6,809 nt of DNA from assembly GCA_027858145.1 (NCBI GenBank), contig JAQIDF010000088.1, positions 1 through 6,809 on the forward strand. Reading direction: 5' to 3'. The stretch's first letter is position 1. Every line of letters starts with the position of its first letter. The notes under the pieces were generated by a model. The model was given only the letters and a program-made list of their open reading frames with translations, was not told the DNA's origin and searched no databases. Positions 4,964-6,809 of this stretch are shown here, one piece after another. Origin of the DNA: Prolixibacteraceae bacterium (GTDB taxonomy: Bacteria; Bacteroidota; Bacteroidia; Bacteroidales; Prolixibacteraceae). A program made the position numbers and the translations under genes.

Positions 4964-6796
4964 ATGAAGTACCTGACATTATTATTAGCCATTATTCTGT
5001 TCCCCGCTATCGGGAACTCGCAAGATGAGTTAATCATTAACACTGAAAACCGTAATGTAACTTCACTTAACGGTCACTGGAAATACATTATAGACCAGTA
5101 CGAATACGGTTATTACGATTACCGCTACCGTCCGGCCGACCAACAGCCCAACTACCAAAATAATCATGGTGCTTTTTATACCGATTATAAGGCCGAAGAC
5201 AAAACAGAACTTATTGAGTACAACTTCGACCTTGCTGAAACGTTGGTTGTACCCGGCTCGTGGAACGCCCAGGAAGAAGAGCTGTTTTGGTACGAAGGGA
5301 CAATATGGTACCGCCGCACCTTCGACTACGATGTGCAAAAAGCCGACAACCGGGTTTTTCTTTACTTTGGTGCCATAAATTACGAGGCTCATGTTTATTT
5401 AAACGACACTAAATTAGGGAAACATGTGGGTGGCTTTACACCTTTCAACTTCGAAATTACCGGCCTTTTGAAAGAAAAAGACAACAGTTTAGTTGTTAAA
5501 GTTGACAACAAGCGCAAAAAAGAAGCTGTACCAACACTAAATACCGACTGGTTCAACTACGGCGGCATTACCCGCGATGTAAAACTCATCGAGACTTCCG
5601 AAACTTTTATTCAGGATTACCACATTCAACTTGCCGATGGCGACATGAAACAAGTTTCGGGCTTTGTGAAGCTAAACGGCAGCAACAACCAGGGCGAAAA
5701 AATAAAAATTGAAATTCCAGAGCTTAACATCAAATATGAAACCATTACCAACAACAATGGAATGGCAAAAGTTAACTTCTACCCTAAAAACATTAAATAC
5801 TGGACGCCTGAAACCCCTAAATTATATGAAGTAAAATTATCATCGGACCAATATCATGTAACAGATCGTATTGGGTTCAGAAGCATTGAAACCGATGGAA
5901 GTGATTTACTGCTTAATGGCAAAAAAATATTTCTGCGGGGCATTAGTATACACGAAGAAAACGGATCGCGTGGCGACAGGGCTTACTCGCAGGAAGATGC
6001 CAATTTAATTCTGAACAGGGCACAGCAACTCAACTGCAATTTTGTACGCCTTGCCCACTATCCGCATAACGAATACATGGTTCGCACAGCCGAACGAATG
6101 GGCATTATGGTATGGAGCGAAATACCGGTTTACTGGACCATCGACTGGCAGAACGAAGAGACTTATAAAAATGCGGAACAGCAACTAAGCGACATTATCA
6201 ACCGCGATAAAAACCGTGCAAATGTTATCATCTGGTCGGTGGCCAACGAAACACCGGTAAGCGATGCACGAACTGAGTTTCTGACCAGCCTAATAGATAA
6301 GGCCCGCGAAATGGACGGGGCACGCCTTATCAGTGCGGCACTGGAAAAGCACACCGTATCGCATGACCCGTTAACCATTACTATTGATGACCCGTTTGCG
6401 CAATATGTTGATGTGCTTTCGTTTAACCAATACATGGGATGGTACGAAGGACTTCCTGAGATATGCAGCCGTGCAAAATGGACAATAGAAATTGAAAAAC
6501 CTGTAATTATCAGCGAATTTGGTGGTGGTGCGTTGTATGGCTTCCATGCCGATAAAGACACCCGATGGAGCGAAGAATTTCAGGAAGAACTGTATAAACA
6601 AAACCTGAAAATGCTCGAAACTATCCCACAACTCAGCGGAATGACGCCCTGGATTTTGTCTGACTTCCGTTCGCCCCGCCGAATGCTCAAAGACATTCAG
6701 GACGGGTGGAACCGCAAAGGACTGTTTTCGGAAAACGGAGAAAAGAAAAAAGCGTTTTACACGCTTCGCGATTATTATAACGAGAAAGAACAGTAA
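4964..6796 (+). CDS. Secreted glycoside hydrolase family 2 enzyme, beta-glucuronidase-like
   Basis: The protein has 610 residues and is complete. A signal peptide covers about 1-19 (cleavage GNS-QD), with no lipobox, so it is periplasmic or exported. GH2 domains follow in order: sugar-binding jelly roll (about 30-210, with VVPGSWN and the WYRRTF strand), an immunoglobulin-like domain (about 212-308), and a TIM barrel from about 310 (GKKIFLRGISIHEE). The acid/base is E429 in SVANE and the nucleophile is E518 in ISEFGG. The substrate-site blocks RLAHYPHNE and PWILSDFRSPRR are present. N583-R584-K585 in WNRKGLF forms the NxK motif that binds the uronate carboxylate in beta-glucuronidases. Length also fits glucuronidases (about 600) rather than LacZ (about 1,000). 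A tyrosine-rich insertion lies at about 46-75. Glucuronidase activity is likely but related GH2 subgroups act on other sugars. The gene looks richer in G+C than the minus-strand operon. It is a separate unit, transcribed divergently from the operon, with no PUL genes visible nearby. Confidence 0.93.
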   Translation: MKYLTLLLAIILFPAIGNSQDELIINTENRNVTSLNGHWKYIIDQYEYGYYDYRYRPADQQPNYQNNHGAFYTDYKAEDKTELIEYNFDLAETLVVPGSWNAQEEELFWYEGTIWYRRTFDYDVQKADNRVFLYFGAINYEAHVYLNDTKLGKHVGGFTPFNFEITGLLKEKDNSLVVKVDNKRKKEAVPTLNTDWFNYGGITRDVKLIETSETFIQDYHIQLADGDMKQVSGFVKLNGSNNQGEKIKIEIPELNIKYETITNNNGMAKVNFYPKNIKYWTPETPKLYEVKLSSDQYHVTDRIGFRSIETDGSDLLLNGKKIFLRGISIHEENGSRGDRAYSQEDANLILNRAQQLNCNFVRLAHYPHNEYMVRTAERMGIMVWSEIPVYWTIDWQNEETYKNAEQQLSDIINRDKNRANVIIWSVANETPVSDARTEFLTSLIDKAREMDGARLISAALEKHTVSHDPLTITIDDPFAQYVDVLSFNQYMGWYEGLPEICSRAKWTIEIEKPVIISEFGGGALYGFHADKDTRWSEEFQEELYKQNLKMLETIPQLSGMTPWILSDFRSPRRMLKDIQDGWNRKGLFSENGEKKKAFYTLRDYYNEKEQ

Positions 6797-6809
6797 CACT
6801 TCTTATTTA

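Noticed and set aside
5063..5392. 109-codon minus-strand open frame inside the GH2 gene
   Set aside because: It lies wholly within the GH2 coding region, which has clear domains and motifs. The minus-strand product has no recognisable features.
6163..6799. Two long overlapping minus-strand frames (132 and 142 codons) under the GH2 3' end
   Set aside because: They are antisense to the conserved catalytic part of GH2 and overlap each other. No signal or family pattern is visible in the products.

Overview
The window looks like a piece of a Bacteroidota chromosome, probably from a marine or sediment group such as Marinilabiliales/Prolixibacteraceae. The phylum call rests on AT-rich DNA, starts without a Shine-Dalgarno sequence, signal peptides ending in AQ or SQ, an LSVSC lipobox, and protein families typical of the phylum (DUF2490, DUF4956, stand-alone carboxypeptidase-regulatory-like domains, secreted GH2). 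The finer placement is a guess.

Layout. Bases 1-758 (+) hold the 3' part of a tandem-domain universal stress protein, cut by the left edge. Bases 759-1007 are a gene-free gap between convergent genes that carries unexpected signals: three copies of a 10-bp motif at an exact 21-bp period (787-838, LytTR-site-like), a TAnnTTTG promoter element (890-897) and a strong intrinsic terminator (949-981). Together these could make a short C-rich RNA of about 80 nt. Bases 1008-1382 (-) encode a small secreted carboxypeptidase-regulatory-like protein, apparently driven by its own ECF-type promoter (1419-1447). Bases 1485-4736 (-) form a compact five-gene operon, in transcription order: lipoprotein with two related beta domains, secreted YD-repeat-like protein, VTC-type polyphosphate polymerase domain protein, DUF4956 membrane protein, DUF2490 outer-membrane barrel. 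Bases 4737-4963 are a divergent promoter region. Bases 4964-6796 (+) encode a complete secreted GH2 enzyme with both catalytic glutamates and an NxK motif that points to beta-glucuronidase-type specificity.

The five-gene operon is the most interesting block. A VTC-fold polymerase (cytosolic side) is paired with a polytopic DUF4956 protein that ends in a strongly acidic tail, and the same transcript encodes a predicted lipoprotein, a periplasmic protein and an outer-membrane barrel. The genes overlap or nearly touch, which suggests coordinated production. A reasonable but unproven hypothesis is an envelope-spanning system that makes polyphosphate, or another NTP-derived polymer, and moves or anchors it across the envelope. 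The GH2 gene and the stress-protein gene are separate transcription units with no evident link to it.
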